This document shows positions 1-7,339 of a DNA stretch of 39,199 nt, in pieces. This DNA is from Victivallaceae bacterium (GTDB lineage Bacteria > Verrucomicrobiota > Lentisphaeria > Victivallales > Victivallaceae): the NCBI GenBank assembly GCA_021647315.1, contig JAKIUY010000029.1, positions 1-39,199 of the forward strand, read 5' to 3'. The notes under the pieces are model-generated. The model made no database searches. It saw nothing but the letters and a program-made list of their open reading frames with translations, and was not told where the DNA came from. Position 1 is the first letter of the stretch, and every line of letters starts with the position of its first letter. A program made the position numbers and the translations under genes.

Positions 1-2
1 GC

Positions 3-17
3 ATCTCCTACGGAGAT
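3..17. repeat. small palindrome at window edge
   Basis: ATCTCC and GGAGAT form a perfect 6-bp stem around TAC. The core CTACGG and the following T-run resemble a second palindrome at about 21446-21461 (ATCCC-TAC-GGGAT). It may belong to a dispersed family of short palindromes, but it sits at the window edge so its full extent is unknown. Confidence 0.4.
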
Positions 18-126
18 TTTTATGCGCTTTTTTTAAGAGTTGAAGCTGGCGCTTCAAAAATACAATGCTAAATTAAATTTATCATATCATAGGAAAAAAT
101 CATTTACACAAAATTATGGACTCACC

Positions 127-154
127 CAAAAAAAATGCCGGGATTGCTCCCGGC
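127..154 (-). terminator. Rho-independent terminator
   Basis: On the minus strand a perfect 7-bp stem (GCCGGGA / TCCCGGC, loop of 4) is followed by a run of T. It lies about 27 bases after the stop of the minus-strand coiled-coil gene and should terminate it. A similar ATGCCGG-type stem with A/T tracts occurs at 31950-31979. Confidence 0.85.
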
Positions 155-180
155 TACTTAATTATTTGTACAGATGATTA

Positions 181-1839
181 TTAATTCAATGCATTGGCGA
201 TGGCATCGAGATCGTAAAATTCCTTGACAGCTTTAATGAAGGTGCTTTTGTTATAGAACTTTCTATTGCTGGGTCTCAAGGTGACAATGAAATCGCCGAC
301 TTTTAGCTTAATCATGTATTTCGTTAATTGGGTAATAGGGTATTTAGAATCAATCATACCTTTGCTTTTTAAAGGGTAGTCTGGATGATAGTTGATCTTA
401 CCGGAAAAAACTATTCTGTCATTGGCTGCTTTTGAAGTTGAATAATCCCGTGACCATTGACAGGTGATCTGTGGAGTGCCGAGCCAGGCATTGGTGGAAA
501 TTCGGTTAATCAGTGCAAACTCTTTGCTCGTTGGCATACGGATAAACTTACTAGCCAGAGTTTTATATTGCCTGTTTGATTTGATAAAATAAATCCCTTT
601 TGTCAGTTTGGCTTTGTCCCGTTTTATTTTTACACAATAGGTGAGTATTTCATCCCTGATAGCAGAGCTCTTTTTCTTCAATTCAGTGATTGTTTGCTGG
701 CGATTATCTGCCGGTGATTCAAGTAGTTTTATCAGTTGTGTCAGAGTGGAGATGTCATTTTTATATTTTTCACATGATGTTTTAGCTTGGGCAAGACTTG
801 TTTTTATGTTGTCAGCCGTTTGAGTTGATTTATATCCGCTATTGACCAGTTTCGAAATTTTGCGTTCAACTTTATGACGCTCGCTGGTCAATTTAGTGGT
901 TGCTGCAGTTGATGCTTTCTTGATTTTTTCAAGCGAGTTATAAACGGCAATGCTTTGTTTGATAATTTTTTTATTGGATATTTTCTTGAATCCATGCAGA
1001 TTGAGCAGTTGCAGTGCCAGCTCTTTAACTTTTTCTTTGTTTTGTAGTTTTTTATCATTAACGACAAGGCAGATATTGAAATTTCCTGCCCACAACCATA
1101 TAGAATTATCATTTATAGAAGTTATAGGATATTTATTTGCCAGTTTATTTTTTATGAAACGGTTGTTTTTTTCAGGTCTGATTCTGATGTGAGCCCAGGC
1201 AATCTGTTTTTTACCTTGTTTCCAATAGCAACTGACAAAGGCAGTGGTGAAGGTGGCATCGACACTTTTTTTGTCGACGATAGCTGATTTTTTTCCCGTT
1301 ACTGGAGTTATGAGAGTATCTAGCAATGATTTCAGTTCACTGTTTTTCTGGTCAAGGTTTATATTGTTGCTAACTGTGCTTTTCTGCTTTTTAAAAGGCA
1401 GTTGCAATTTATCAATTCGGGCAATTAAATCATTACGTGTTTTTTCAAGTTCATCCAGTTCTGCGGTCTTAGTCTTATCGAATTTGATCTTTTCGTATTG
1501 CTTTTTTTGACGTTTATATTTTTTTTCGGCATACTTTAGATAATTATTTGCATATTTTTTACTGTTCTTAAAGTTTTTAATCAAATAGTTTATTTGGGTC
1601 GCCTTGCCTGCTTGCAAAGTTTTTATTGTTGAATCGTACTTAGCCAATAAAGAGAAACGATTGGCAATATATTGCGTTATTTGCTTGTTGATGGTTGCCT
1701 GTTGATTGCATAACGTGGCATGTTGTTTTAATACTGTTTGGTCAGATACGGCAATCCTTTCAGCATTTACACTGCTGTTGATTCCGATGACAAAGGCTGA
1801 TACTAACATGACGATTTTGGCTAAATAGTTGCGTTGCAT
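181..1839 (-). CDS. secreted coiled-coil protein with duplicated module
   Basis: No family recognised. I place the start at the ATG ending at 1839 because CAGGAGATAACC precedes it; the ORF remains open 14 codons upstream. The 552-residue product begins with a signal peptide (MQRNYLAKIVMLVSAFVIG, then SSVNA). The rest alternates Lys-rich coiled coil with beta-rich segments: coil about 30-180, beta domain about 191-286, second coil about 290-420, second beta domain about 451-552. The beta domains look homologous: each has a Cys-x-Trp near its start (SCYW, TCQW), then KYPIT, then a GxF strand (AGNFNICL, VGDFIVTL). This indicates an internal duplication. Export to the periplasm or envelope is inferred from the signal peptide. 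It stands alone, divergent from mlaE, with its own terminator. Confidence 0.8.
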   Translation of the reverse strand: MQRNYLAKIVMLVSAFVIGINSSVNAERIAVSDQTVLKQHATLCNQQATINKQITQYIANRFSLLAKYDSTIKTLQAGKATQINYLIKNFKNSKKYANNYLKYAEKKYKRQKKQYEKIKFDKTKTAELDELEKTRNDLIARIDKLQLPFKKQKSTVSNNINLDQKNSELKSLLDTLITPVTGKKSAIVDKKSVDATFTTAFVSCYWKQGKKQIAWAHIRIRPEKNNRFIKNKLANKYPITSINDNSIWLWAGNFNICLVVNDKKLQNKEKVKELALQLLNLHGFKKISNKKIIKQSIAVYNSLEKIKKASTAATTKLTSERHKVERKISKLVNSGYKSTQTADNIKTSLAQAKTSCEKYKNDISTLTQLIKLLESPADNRQQTITELKKKSSAIRDEILTYCVKIKRDKAKLTKGIYFIKSNRQYKTLASKFIRMPTSKEFALINRISTNAWLGTPQITCQWSRDYSTSKAANDRIVFSGKINYHPDYPLKSKGMIDSKYPITQLTKYMIKLKVGDFIVTLRPSNRKFYNKSTFIKAVKEFYDLDAIANALN

Positions 1840-1977
1840 GGTTATCTCCTGTTTTTTATTGAATTTAGTCTTCGCATCCAAATATTATATAACGTGACAG
1901 CTTTTATTCAAGTGTGTTTCAGGTTATCAAATAAAAACTATCAATATCAGGTATAAAAAAGTTATTTATGTGATAAC

Positions 1978-2154
1978 TTATACCCATTATGGGTAGTTTT
2001 TAGTTTATTTATCTGGCAATTTATACCCATTATGGGTAGTTTTTAGTTAGTTTATCCGGGAACTTAAGCTCAGCTATACAGAATAAAAGTTAAAAATTCA
2101 ACCTGCACGAGTATAAGTTCAGAGTTAGAGGATAAAAGTTAAAAATTCAACCTG
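1978..2154 (-). repeat. two-part intergenic repeat, both parts doubled
   Basis: Fills much of the gap between the coiled-coil gene and mlaE. On the minus strand, motif 1 (GTTGAATTTTTAACTTT) occurs at 2132-2154 and 2083-2105, and motif 2 (AACTAAAAACTACCCATAAT and its continuation) at 2021-2049 and 1978-2006. Motif 2 contains the dyad TACCCAT-A-ATGGGTA. The inner motif 1 and motif 2 starts are 56 bp apart, the same phase as in the copies at 6931-7022 and 7242-7332. The rest of the gap (1840-1977, 2155-2225) is AT-rich and should carry both divergent promoters, but I cannot assign boxes with confidence. Confidence 0.8.
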
Positions 2155-2225
2155 AAACTGGTAGATTTAATAGTCACCTTATTATTAAAATAAATTTTAA
2201 AAGTCATTACGGATATAACTGGACT

Positions 2226-3032
2226 ATGTCTAAACAAGAGCGGATAGTAGAAAATATTGGTGATGCAGCGTGGCAAGCGATGCTGGACACGGTTGATCTG
2301 TTCTGCTTTGTCGGCGAACTTACTATAACAATTTTTACCGCGCTGCGTCAACCGCGTAAAGTACGTTGGCGGGAAACTTTTTATTATATGGACCAGTGTG
2401 GCTGCAAAGCTTTGCCGATAACGATTATCATCTGTCTGTTAATGGGGCTTATTCTCGGGTTTCAAGGTGCAGTTCAACTACGGAAAGTCGGGACTGATAT
2501 TTTTCTCGCGGATTTCGTCGGGGTATCGATTTTAAAGGAGCTCGGACCGTTGATGGTGGCTATGGTTGCCACTGGGCGGGCGGGGGCGTCTTTCGCTGCT
2601 GAGATCGGGACAATGAAAGTATCTGAAGAGGTTGACGCGCTGGAAACCATGGGCTGTTCGCCTCACCGCTTTCTGGTTATTCCGAAATTACTGGCAATGT
2701 TGGTGGCGATGCCACTGTTGACGATATTCGGTAATATTGCTGGAATTATCGGTGGTTTTATTGTTGGAGTTTCCATGTTGAAACTGCCGCCGGTCGCCTA
2801 TTATAATCGTACAGTAGCCGCAATTTCACCTGAAATATTCGCCTCGGGACTGATTAAAAGTGCGGTGTTCGCCGTTATTATCACTGTTGTCGGCTGTATG
2901 CGTGGGTTTCAGGCAGAAAATGATGCCCAGAGTGTGGGACGTGCCACTACTTCAGCAGTGGTTACAGCTATTTTCTGGATAGTGATCGCGGATTGGGTCT
3001 TGACGATGATGTTTACTATGATGGGGTATTAG
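2226..3032 (+). CDS. mlaE: MlaE-family phospholipid ABC transporter permease
   Basis: Inner-membrane permease of the MlaFEDB-type (MCE) transporter that moves phospholipids between inner and outer membranes. The 268-residue length is usual. It has an amphipathic N-terminus, hydrophobic segments near 65-85 (LPITIIICLLMGLILGFQ), 145-185 and 215-265, and the family core ILKELGPLMVAMVATGRAGA followed by AEIGTMKVSEEVDALETMG. The start has no strong Shine-Dalgarno site, but CGGATATAACT lies just upstream, and the same string precedes mlaF. The next genes, mlaF and mlaD, complete the core transporter. No mlaB or mlaC is visible, as is common outside Proteobacteria. An unusually long 190-bp spacer follows. 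Confidence 0.93.
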   Translation: MSKQERIVENIGDAAWQAMLDTVDLFCFVGELTITIFTALRQPRKVRWRETFYYMDQCGCKALPITIIICLLMGLILGFQGAVQLRKVGTDIFLADFVGVSILKELGPLMVAMVATGRAGASFAAEIGTMKVSEEVDALETMGCSPHRFLVIPKLLAMLVAMPLLTIFGNIAGIIGGFIVGVSMLKLPPVAYYNRTVAAISPEIFASGLIKSAVFAVIITVVGCMRGFQAENDAQSVGRATTSAVVTAIFWIVIADWVLTMMFTMMGY

Positions 3033-3225
3033 TAAATTATGAATTATGAATTGACAGTGCCCCCCACTTACGCATAAAGCTACGAGAGGGCCCCGCCAGT
3101 AGCAGGCTTACTGCAAATTAGAGTGAGGCATTACCCAGGGGGCGCAGTTTTTATTGAATAGCAGTTGAAATAGTCATTTTAAATACTATATATAAAAACA
3201 ATTTGGTAAAGCGGATATAACTTTG
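3033..3225. other. mlaE-mlaF spacer with degenerate palindrome
   Basis: About 190 bp without a gene, long for an mla operon. It holds a GC-richer patch (about 3058-3150) unlike the AT-rich flanks, including CTTACGCA and GCTACG in the order seen in the palindrome at 19824-19850. Near its end lies GCGGATATAACTTTG, matching the mlaE leader. It may be a small inserted repeat; I see no terminator. Confidence 0.4.
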
Positions 3226-3999
3226 ATGGATAAAAGTGAAAATATAATTGAAGTATCAGGGGTGACTGCCGGGTACGGTAACAATGTTGTGCTCAAGGAT
3301 ATTGATTTCACGGTTAAGCATGGTGAAATTTTTGTAATTATGGGTGGTTCAGGGTGCGGTAAAAGCACCTTGCTTAAACAGATGATCGGTCTTTATCGAC
3401 CGTTTGCCGGCAGTGTAACTATTTTTGGCCAGGATATTGTCGAAGCAACGTTATCTGAACGCAGAGTGATGATGCAGAAGTTCGGGGTGACATATCAGGA
3501 TGGTGCCCTTTTCGGTTCGATGACGCTGGCGGAGAATGTAGCACTGCCGCTTGAAGAGTATACCGACAAATCAGTAGCTGAAATTGCACAGATTGTCAGA
3601 GATAAATTGCAACAGGTAGAACTCGGTGAGTTTGGCGATTATATGCCGTCTGAAATCAGTGGCGGGATGAGAAAACGTGCCGGATTGGCCAGGGCGATGG
3701 CTTTGAGTCCGTCACTGCTGTTTTTTGATGAACCGTCAGCGGGGCTCGATCCTATCACTTCGGCTGACCTGGACAGTTTGATTCTCGTGTTGCAACGTGA
3801 AATGAAAACAACGCTGGTCATTGTTTCCCATGAGCTTGACAGTATTTATACGATTGCAGACCGGGTAATAATTTTGAATGCGGCGACTAAAGGTATTGTT
3901 GCTTCGGGCAAGCCGCGTGAACTGCGTGACAATTGTCAAGATTCGTGGGTCAGGGATTTGCTGACGCGAAAGAATATGAAATTGGAGAATAAAATATGA
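3226..3999 (+). CDS. mlaF: MlaF-family ABC transporter ATPase
   Basis: Cytoplasmic ATPase that powers MlaE. About 257 residues, full length for a single ABC domain. Walker A is GGSGCGKST (about residues 41-49), the ABC signature is SGGMRKRAGLARAMA (about 143-157), Walker B plus catalytic Glu is LLFFDEPSAGLDP, and the switch His is in IVSHELD. The GGMRKR form of the signature is typical of the MlaF group. I prefer the ATG at 3226 over an in-frame TTG one codon earlier. The stop overlaps the mlaD start in an ATGA, so the two are translationally coupled. Confidence 0.94.
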   Translation: MDKSENIIEVSGVTAGYGNNVVLKDIDFTVKHGEIFVIMGGSGCGKSTLLKQMIGLYRPFAGSVTIFGQDIVEATLSERRVMMQKFGVTYQDGALFGSMTLAENVALPLEEYTDKSVAEIAQIVRDKLQQVELGEFGDYMPSEISGGMRKRAGLARAMALSPSLLFFDEPSAGLDPITSADLDSLILVLQREMKTTLVIVSHELDSIYTIADRVIILNAATKGIVASGKPRELRDNCQDSWVRDLLTRKNMKLENKI

Positions 4000-5003
4000 T
4001 TGAAGCAAATAGATTTCGTCTTGGGTTATTTGTTATTATCGGTATAATTGTTTTTATTGGTGCACTGTTTATTTTCGGTCTTTCGGAAATATTTACGGCA
4101 AAGGCAAAATTTATTACGCTGTTTGATGAGTCAGTTCAAGGTCTTGAAGCCGGGTCGCCGGTAAAATACAAAGGCGCGGTTATCGGCAGTGTGAGCAAAG
4201 TTACCATTCGGATCAAAGATAAACTTATTCGGGTTGAAATGGATATTAATCCTGAAAATCTCAGTATGGATACTGATGAACAGCGTTATTGGCGTACCAG
4301 GTTTTATAATTTTTTTCGTCAGGAACTGAAGCTTGGTCTGCGATGCCGGCTGGCATACGCCGGAATTACCGGAATGAAATATGTTGATCTTGACTACTAT
4401 CCTGCCGATAACGCTAATGCCGATAAAATCAAACCGCTGCCTGACAAGGGTAATGATTTTCTTTATATTCCTTCTCAACCATCAGTTTTCAATGATATGC
4501 TGACCCTGGTCAGTCGTTCGCTTGAAAAGATATCTAAAATAAAATTTGAAAAGATATCCGAGGAGTTGTCTGTTACTATCAAAGGCTTGCAGAAATTGAT
4601 TGATAATCCCAAATTGGTAAAAACAATCGAACAGTTGGAGCGGATCAGCGCTAATATTGAAAAGGGTACTGCTGAATTCAGGAATATTTTCACTGAAAAA
4701 GAGATGAGGACTGTTATCAATCATTGGCATAGAACCCTTGATTCAATTAACCAACTGTTGATTTCATCAAAAAAACAGCTTGAAGATGCCGAGGTAAAAG
4801 AGACTTCAGCGGAATTTAGAAAAGCGGCCGCGGCTTTGGTCAGCCTGAAAGCATCAATGAACGAAAGTCTTAAGAAGTTTGACCTGATGCTTGATTCAGT
4901 AACCGAATTGAGTCGTTATATTGAGAGCGACCCGTCATCGGTTATTCGCGGCAAAAGCGAAACCCCGTTGAAATTCCCATTGGATAAAACAACTCAAGAG
5001 TAA
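3996..5003 (+). CDS. mlaD: MlaD-like MCE-domain substrate-binding protein
   Basis: Membrane-anchored lipid-binding partner of MlaEF, which forms a periplasmic hexameric ring in characterised systems. An N-terminal helix (about residues 8-30, LGLFVIIGIIVFIGALFIFG) anchors it. The MCE domain follows, with FDESVQGLEAGSPVKYKGAVIGSV at about 44-67, and runs to about 140. Residues 150-335 are mostly helical and charged, longer than the short tail of E. coli MlaD, so this is the extended MCE type whose tail may form a channel or bridge (inference). The start overlaps the mlaF stop by four bases. Confidence 0.9.
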   Translation: MIEANRFRLGLFVIIGIIVFIGALFIFGLSEIFTAKAKFITLFDESVQGLEAGSPVKYKGAVIGSVSKVTIRIKDKLIRVEMDINPENLSMDTDEQRYWRTRFYNFFRQELKLGLRCRLAYAGITGMKYVDLDYYPADNANADKIKPLPDKGNDFLYIPSQPSVFNDMLTLVSRSLEKISKIKFEKISEELSVTIKGLQKLIDNPKLVKTIEQLERISANIEKGTAEFRNIFTEKEMRTVINHWHRTLDSINQLLISSKKQLEDAEVKETSAEFRKAAAALVSLKASMNESLKKFDLMLDSVTELSRYIESDPSSVIRGKSETPLKFPLDKTTQE

Positions 5004-5043
5004 CAGAGGTGATTACAAAAGTCCAATGCGAGCATGATTTAGC

Positions 5044-5170
5044 ATTTTGAACGAGCAGATTTTGATTTTTTAGCGATTGCCTTCACTACGTTCAGGCGCA
5101 GCCTACACAAAGTGAACATATCCATAGGTATTTGAATGAGCTCAAAATCAAAAGATGCCGTTCAAAATTA
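5044..5170. repeat. imperfect inverted repeat after mlaD
   Basis: Arms at about 5044-5070 and 5144-5170: TTTTGAACGAGCAGATTTTG against CAAAAGATGCCGTTCAAAA. A smaller TTCAC/GTGAA pairing lies in the roughly 70-bp middle. It occupies the 225-bp gap between mlaD and the 84-residue ORF and could be an RNA hairpin or a small palindromic insertion. There is no T-run for a classic terminator. Confidence 0.45.
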
Positions 5171-5228
5171 AAAATCTGCCGTAGATACTTTTTGCTATTG
5201 CCTCAAAAGAATAGGATAATAATAAAAT

Positions 5229-5483
5229 ATGGTAGCACCACGTACACCATCCGGCGGTAACGCAAAGGCTGTCATGCTCGGGATGGGGCTTGACAGTCAG
5301 GATGAACATAAAAGGATCACCAAAGGCGATAACTTTTACCTGGTTGGCGGGTCGGAAGAGACCCATGAACGGATGACTGAAACGGCGATAAAAGTCAACG
5401 AAAAACTGAAGGTAAAAGGCAAAGTTCTCGATGAAGTCTCGCAACAGGAGTTTAAAGACATTATTCAGGATATTACCGAATAA
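5229..5483 (+). CDS. small hypothetical protein, 84 residues
   Basis: Function not recognised. The product starts VAPRTPSGGNAKAVMLGMGL, then has a Gly-rich stretch with GDNFYLVGGSEETHERM (about 37-53) and a charged helical C-terminus. It has no signal peptide or membrane segment, so it is probably cytosolic. AGGAT lies about 12 bases before the ATG, a weak ribosome site. The patterned composition and conserved-looking GGSEETH segment favour a real gene. It ends 6 bp from the convergent SpoIIE phosphatase gene. Confidence 0.65.
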   Translation: MVAPRTPSGGNAKAVMLGMGLDSQDEHKRITKGDNFYLVGGSEETHERMTETAIKVNEKLKVKGKVLDEVSQQEFKDIIQDITE

Positions 5484-5489
5484 CTCCGG

Positions 5490-6896
5490 CTAAATATGAC
5501 GGATAGAGACTAGAGTCTGGTCATCGAGCTGGCTGGCGCCATTGGTAAAAGCATCAACTGTTTCGAGTAATTTATTGGTGATGGAATTCAGCGGTTCATT
5601 GTCGATACAGAGCGATTCGTATTTTTTCAGTAAACGATCGATGCCGAACTCTTCATTTTCTTCGCTTAATGCTTCTGTAATACCATCAGTAAAGAGCAAC
5701 AGCGTCATGCCTTTGGTGAATTGGAATGTTATGGTGTCAAATGACGTCAGTTCCCGTGGCAGCAAACCGAGTCCGGTTCCTTCCGGCATGATTTTGCGAA
5801 TATGACCGCGGACAAAGGTCAGCAATTCGGTATGTCCTGCTCTTGCATATTCTACAATAGAGGCTTTTTTATCGATAAGACAGCAGCCTAAGGTGACAAA
5901 ACGTTCTTCGTCAGTATCGCGGAAGAGATTATTATTAAGCTCCTGCAGCATATTTTCAAGCGTGGTAAAATGTTCGGCGGCAGCTCTGATGAAGCTTCTT
6001 GTCATCGCGGTAATCATACAGGCGGGAATGCCTTTGCCACAGGCATCACCGTTGACAATCAGCAGGCGGTCTTCGTCGATAGTGACAAAATCATAAAAGT
6101 CACCGTTAACCTCTTTGGATGAGCGGGTTTGCGAATGAACTGCAAATTGTCCCCATGCGGGGAATGCTTGAGGCAGGAGCGAAGCCTGAATCTGGCGGGC
6201 AAACTCAAGTTCCTGTTCAATACGCTGTTGTTCTGCAAGTTTTGCATAGACACGAACCATGTCCTGAGCCAGCATTACCTGACCGGCCATAAATTTAAAA
6301 CGGGCAAACTGTTCAGGAGAAAACGGCAGTCCGGTTCTGGTGTTTACTGCAACAATCACCCCGCACGATTTACCTTCTCTAATCATGGGGATGGCCATGA
6401 CGGTTTGAATTCTGGTAAATGAACTGTAGCTGTGCATGAGATCATCTTCTGATGTATCTTCGACATAAAGTGCCTGTTGAGTTGCAGCGACCTTACCGAT
6501 GAAACCGGTGCCGACGGCGATGCGTTCACGTTTAAGAGTATCGAGGATAAATTTTGGTTTGGTCATAGCGTATTGAGTTGATGTATTTGGGAGGGGGAAT
6601 ACGCCGCAAACTCCAATTCCGCGGAGGAACTGTCCGTCGGTTTCAAAAATACAGACTGATTCAGCTTCGACGGAGTCAGCTATATAGCGTGCCGTCAGAT
6701 TCATGGAGTTGTCAATTTCCTCCACGGTACTCAGGCTTTTGGAAAAGAGGTTGAGAAAGTTGTTGACTTCAGCTTTCTGGTGCATGACATCTTTGACTCG
6801 ACGCCTGAGCGAGTAGTTTCTATTACTTAAATGGAAAGCGTAGATTGCTACCGGAAAAAATACAATTGCAAATATTACTGTAAGGGCAATTTCCAT
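5490..6896 (-). CDS. GAF-SpoIIE (RsbU-like) protein phosphatase
   Basis: Membrane-tethered PP2C-type Ser/Thr phosphatase of the RsbU/SpoIIE class, which usually dephosphorylates anti-anti-sigma factors. In order: an N-terminal membrane helix (about 3-22), a short coiled linker, a GAF sensor domain (about 50-215) and a SpoIIE phosphatase domain (about 265-467). Phosphatase motifs seen are EVNGDFYDF, GDACGKGIPA, ARAGHTE and LLFTDGITEA, carrying the metal-binding Asp residues. No partner STAS or anti-sigma kinase gene is adjacent, so its target is unknown. The start is not preceded by a clear Shine-Dalgarno site. It is convergent with the 84-residue ORF. Confidence 0.9.
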   Translation of the reverse strand: MEIALTVIFAIVFFPVAIYAFHLSNRNYSLRRRVKDVMHQKAEVNNFLNLFSKSLSTVEEIDNSMNLTARYIADSVEAESVCIFETDGQFLRGIGVCGVFPLPNTSTQYAMTKPKFILDTLKRERIAVGTGFIGKVAATQQALYVEDTSEDDLMHSYSSFTRIQTVMAIPMIREGKSCGVIVAVNTRTGLPFSPEQFARFKFMAGQVMLAQDMVRVYAKLAEQQRIEQELEFARQIQASLLPQAFPAWGQFAVHSQTRSSKEVNGDFYDFVTIDEDRLLIVNGDACGKGIPACMITAMTRSFIRAAAEHFTTLENMLQELNNNLFRDTDEERFVTLGCCLIDKKASIVEYARAGHTELLTFVRGHIRKIMPEGTGLGLLPRELTSFDTITFQFTKGMTLLLFTDGITEALSEENEEFGIDRLLKKYESLCIDNEPLNSITNKLLETVDAFTNGASQLDDQTLVSIRHI

Positions 6897-6930
6897 AGGG
6901 TACCGAACTTAGTAATCTCTTTTTATTATA

Positions 6931-7022
6931 CTCGTTTAGGTTGAAAACGTAACTTTTATTTTTGCCTTTGAGTGTAAATAGCTGAATAAACGAACTAAAA
7001 ACTACCCATAATTGGGTATAAA
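6931..7022 (+). repeat. two-part intergenic repeat, copy C
   Basis: Motif 1 (GGTTGAAAACGTAACTTTTA) starts near 6937 and motif 2 (AACTAAAAACTACCCATAAT) at 6993, exactly 56 bp apart. The dyad at 7003-7018 has an extra T compared with the other copies. It lies in the 443-bp gap between the SpoIIE phosphatase and the DUF255 gene, upstream of both. Confidence 0.75.
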
Positions 7023-7241
7023 ACTGCGATAAAATCAAACCTATGACAGACTATATAGTATCTATTATAGTTTTTAAAGGGCTATTTAGCAAATTAATCT
7101 GACTGTCATCGGTATTTTTTTCAACTGTTACTGTATTTCACTGTAATAAAAATACAATCAATAAAGCAAATGTTTTGCACTTTTGCTTAAATAAACTATA
7201 TTTATTATATGACACTGATTTAGTGTTAATTTTCTGTTTAA

Positions 7242-7332
7242 ACTCGTTTAGATTGAATTTTTAACTTTTATTTTTTGTCGTAGTGCATAAATAGCCAGAC
7301 AAGCTAACTAAAAACTACCCATAATGGGAATA
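7242..7332 (+). repeat. two-part intergenic repeat, copy D
   Basis: Motif 1 (GATTGAATTTTTAACTTTTA) starts near 7249 and motif 2 (AACTAAAAACTACCCATAAT) at 7305, again 56 bp apart. The dyad TACCCATAATGGGAA (7316-7330) has one arm mismatch. It ends 8-10 bases before the DUF255 start codon, so its GGGA may act in ribosome binding. Apart from the two repeat copies, the 6897-7339 gap is AT-rich with nothing I can name. Confidence 0.75.
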
Positions 7333-7339
7333 GTCGCTA

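Noticed and set aside
5490..6896. Partner-switching sigma regulation cluster around the SpoIIE phosphatase
   Set aside because: No STAS-domain or RsbW-type kinase gene is adjacent, so a local cluster cannot be supported.
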